From WTXA01 sp041741995 (GTDB taxonomy: Bacteria > Bacillota > TC1): a DNA stretch of 6,367 nucleotides. This document shows positions 5,877-6,367 of the stretch, in pieces (within the stretch, counting starts at the first letter, position 1; the number at the start of each line of letters is the position of its first letter). The notes beneath the pieces are model-generated. The model was not told the DNA's origin. It did no database searches and saw only the letters and a program-made list of their open reading frames with translations. The stretch lies in assembly GCA_041741995.1 (NCBI GenBank), contig JBGSJN010000044.1, positions 1 through 6,367 of the forward strand, read 5' to 3'. A program made the translations under genes and the position numbers.

Positions 5877-5882
5877 AACTCT

Positions 5883-5888
5883 ATTATA
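5883..5888 (-). promoter_or_regulatory. Consensus -10 element in the IS110 left end
   Basis: TATAAT begins two bases after the CT core. In the integrated state its -35 position (5906-5911, ATGTAC) is poor. In the right-end/left-end junction it gains TTGACT at 17 nt. It would drive the bridge RNA and then the transposase. Confidence 0.65.
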
Positions 5889-5892
5889 CGAG
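5886..5892 (+). repeat. Direct repeat atacgag at the IS110 left end
   Basis: The sequence is identical to 4336-4342. It comprises the CT core and the first five bases (CGTAT) of the element's left end, read on the minus strand. Confidence 0.65.
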
Positions 5893-5899
5893 GGTGTCA
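5893..5899 (-). other. Left half of the IS110 target site
   Basis: TGACACC on the minus strand directly precedes the CT core. With the core it is identical over nine bases to the proposed left-target guide of the bridge RNA. It lies between the tRNA-Leu terminator and the element, so the element inserted just downstream of a tRNA transcription unit. Confidence 0.65.
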
Positions 5900-5917
5900 C
5901 TTAGGGTACATTTACGC

Positions 5918-5950
5918 AAAAAAATAGCACCTCAGAAAACTCTGAGATGC
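5918..5950 (-). terminator. Rho-independent terminator of tRNA-Leu
   Basis: A 10-bp stem joins 5927-5936 and 5941-5950 (one G-U pair) around a 4-nt loop. On the minus strand it is followed by TATTTTTTT. It begins 6 nt after the encoded CCA of the tRNA. Confidence 0.88.
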
Positions 5951-5955
5951 CCTAC

Positions 5956-6037
5956 TGGTGCCGAAGGGGGGACTTGAACCCCCACGATTTCTCGTACGAT
6001 TTTGAGTCGTATGCGTCTGCCATTCCGCCACTTCGGC
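5956..6037 (-). tRNA. tRNA-Leu (anticodon CAA), CCA encoded
   Basis: The 82-nt gene has acceptor arm GCCGAAG (6037-6031) pairing with CTTCGGC (5966-5960), discriminator A and CCA (5958-5956). The anticodon loop CTCAAAA between ACGA and TCGT gives anticodon CAA, reading UUG. A class II variable arm (CGA-GAAA-TCG) and the T-loop GTTCAAGTC are present. The gene stands alone with its own promoter and terminator. Many UUG codons occur in the reading frame just upstream. Confidence 0.95.
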
Positions 6038-6053
6038 CAATATCTACTTTGTA

Positions 6054-6082
6054 ATCTTACCAAAACCAAACAAAAAAGTCAA
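6054..6082 (-). promoter_or_regulatory. Promoter of tRNA-Leu
   Basis: On the minus strand, -35 TTGACT (6077-6082) and -10 TAAGAT (6054-6059) have 17-nt spacing, predicting a start about 10 nt before the tRNA. The -35 hexamer directly abuts the TGA stop of the upstream frame, separated by one base. Confidence 0.72.
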
Positions 6083-6367
6083 TCAAATAAACAACCCCAA
6101 CACAAACCCCACAAACAAACACAACAAAACCAAACAACCAACATTACCTGCACCACCACCAACAAAACAAACCACCAAAGACCACCAATCAAAACCAGAA
6201 AACAAACCTGAATCAGCATCTCTTGTAGTACCACCTAACCCAAAACCCCGACTACCCAACAAACCACCAAAAACACCAACCCCACTACCACCAACAGAAC
6301 CTAAACCATCACCACCATTCTCTTCTCTACCAACTTTACTACCAACACCTCTATAGCCACCTTCAAT
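6083..6367 (-). CDS. C-terminal fragment of a glycine-rich protein with hydrophobic tail
   Basis: The frame is open from the window edge (6367) to TGA 6085-6083, 94 codons, with the start outside the window. The first 60 residues are rich in glycine and serine (GGDGLGSVGGSGVGVFGG), followed by SGFDWWSLVV and a hydrophobic C-terminus (CLVLLCLFVGFVLGLFI) that could span a membrane. I recognise no family. The coding strand is almost purely G and T, with codons such as GGT, GTT, TTG and TTT, unlike the other genes here. Stop codons need an A, so such a frame could stay open by chance. The other two minus frames do contain stops. It is either a real membrane-anchored protein end or a low-complexity artefact. 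Confidence 0.45.
   Translation of the reverse strand: MEGGYRGVGSKVGREENGGDGLGSVGGSGVGVFGGLLGSRGFGLGGTTRDADSGLFSGFDWWSLVVCFVGGGAGNVGCLVLLCLFVGFVLGLFI

Larger units (their letters stand above)
4341..5892 (-). mobile_element. IS110-family insertion sequence, complete, IS110 group (bridge RNA upstream)
   Basis: The element spans about 1.55 kb between two CT cores (5892-5891 and 4342-4341). In transposase orientation the order is left end, non-coding RNA region of about 245 nt, DEDD recombinase, terminator, right end. There are no long inverted repeats, as expected. The non-coding RNA lies upstream of the gene, which places it in the IS110 group and not IS1111. Boundaries are inferred from three agreeing signals: the CTCGTAT repeat, the guide matches in the RNA, and the promoter formed when the ends are joined. 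Confidence 0.8.

Noticed and set aside
4336..5892. CTCGTAT repeat as an ordinary target-site duplication
   Set aside because: IS110-family elements do not make staggered-cut duplications. The CT is better explained as the recombination core, and CGTAT at the left lies inside the element as part of its -10 region.
6002..6211. 69-codon plus-strand reading frame across the tRNA
   Set aside because: It runs antisense through tRNA-Leu and its promoter into C/A-only low-complexity sequence. The product is mostly N, Q, T, K and P, and there is no ribosome binding site.
1..6367. CRISPR array, toxin-antitoxin pair or phage genes
   Set aside because: No regularly spaced repeats and no small paired ORFs with such signatures are visible. 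The repeats present are IS ends and the IS110 core.

Overview
The window is AT-rich DNA with strong AGGAGG-type ribosome binding sites and Rho-independent terminators. Its gene content (lipoprotein enzyme, IS3 and IS110 transposases, tRNA-Leu) suggests a low-GC Firmicute, most likely a clostridial or lachnospiral species. No ribosomal gene is present to place it more precisely. Most of the window is a mobile-element junkyard lying downstream of a tRNA-Leu gene.

Layout, left to right. (1) At 1-88, on the minus strand, is the start of an IS3-family OrfA with its own promoter, followed on its right by a minus-strand terminator. (2) At 340-367 is a solitary right end of a second IS3-type element. 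(3) At 490-2316, minus strand, is a 608-residue lipoprotein related to adenine deaminase. Its upstream region holds orphan Shine-Dalgarno-like sequences and, further up, a consensus promoter about 115 nt ahead of a strong terminator: a candidate small RNA or attenuated leader. (4) At 2851-4335 is an IS3-family element (OrfA, then OrfB by -1 frameshift) whose left end is missing and replaced by the right end of a sibling. (5) At 4341-5892, minus strand, is an apparently complete IS110-family element. (6) At 5918-6082 is a tRNA-Leu(CAA) gene with promoter and terminator. (7) At 6083-6367 is the C-terminal end of a glycine-rich and then hydrophobic reading frame, written almost entirely in G and T on its coding strand.

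The most interesting part is the IS110 element. Between its left end and the transposase start is a non-coding stretch of about 245 nt that folds into two stem-loops. The first loop carries UGACACCCU, identical to the host flank plus CT core at the left boundary (TGACACC-CT). The second loop carries pieces matching the right end (AGUUAG) and, as complement, the left end plus core (ACGAG). Joining right end, CT and left end as in a circular intermediate creates TTGACT-17 bp-TATAAT, a near-consensus promoter facing the non-coding RNA. These are the features expected of a bridge RNA that guides an IS110 recombinase, and the sequence allows the element boundaries, core, target and donor to be read off. 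The right host flank does not fit the RNA's predicted right target, which suggests later rearrangement or a relaxed target.

The IS3 and IS110 genes do not cooperate with the amidohydrolase in any visible pathway. The lipoprotein gene appears to be cargo or a neighbour stranded among insertion-sequence debris.
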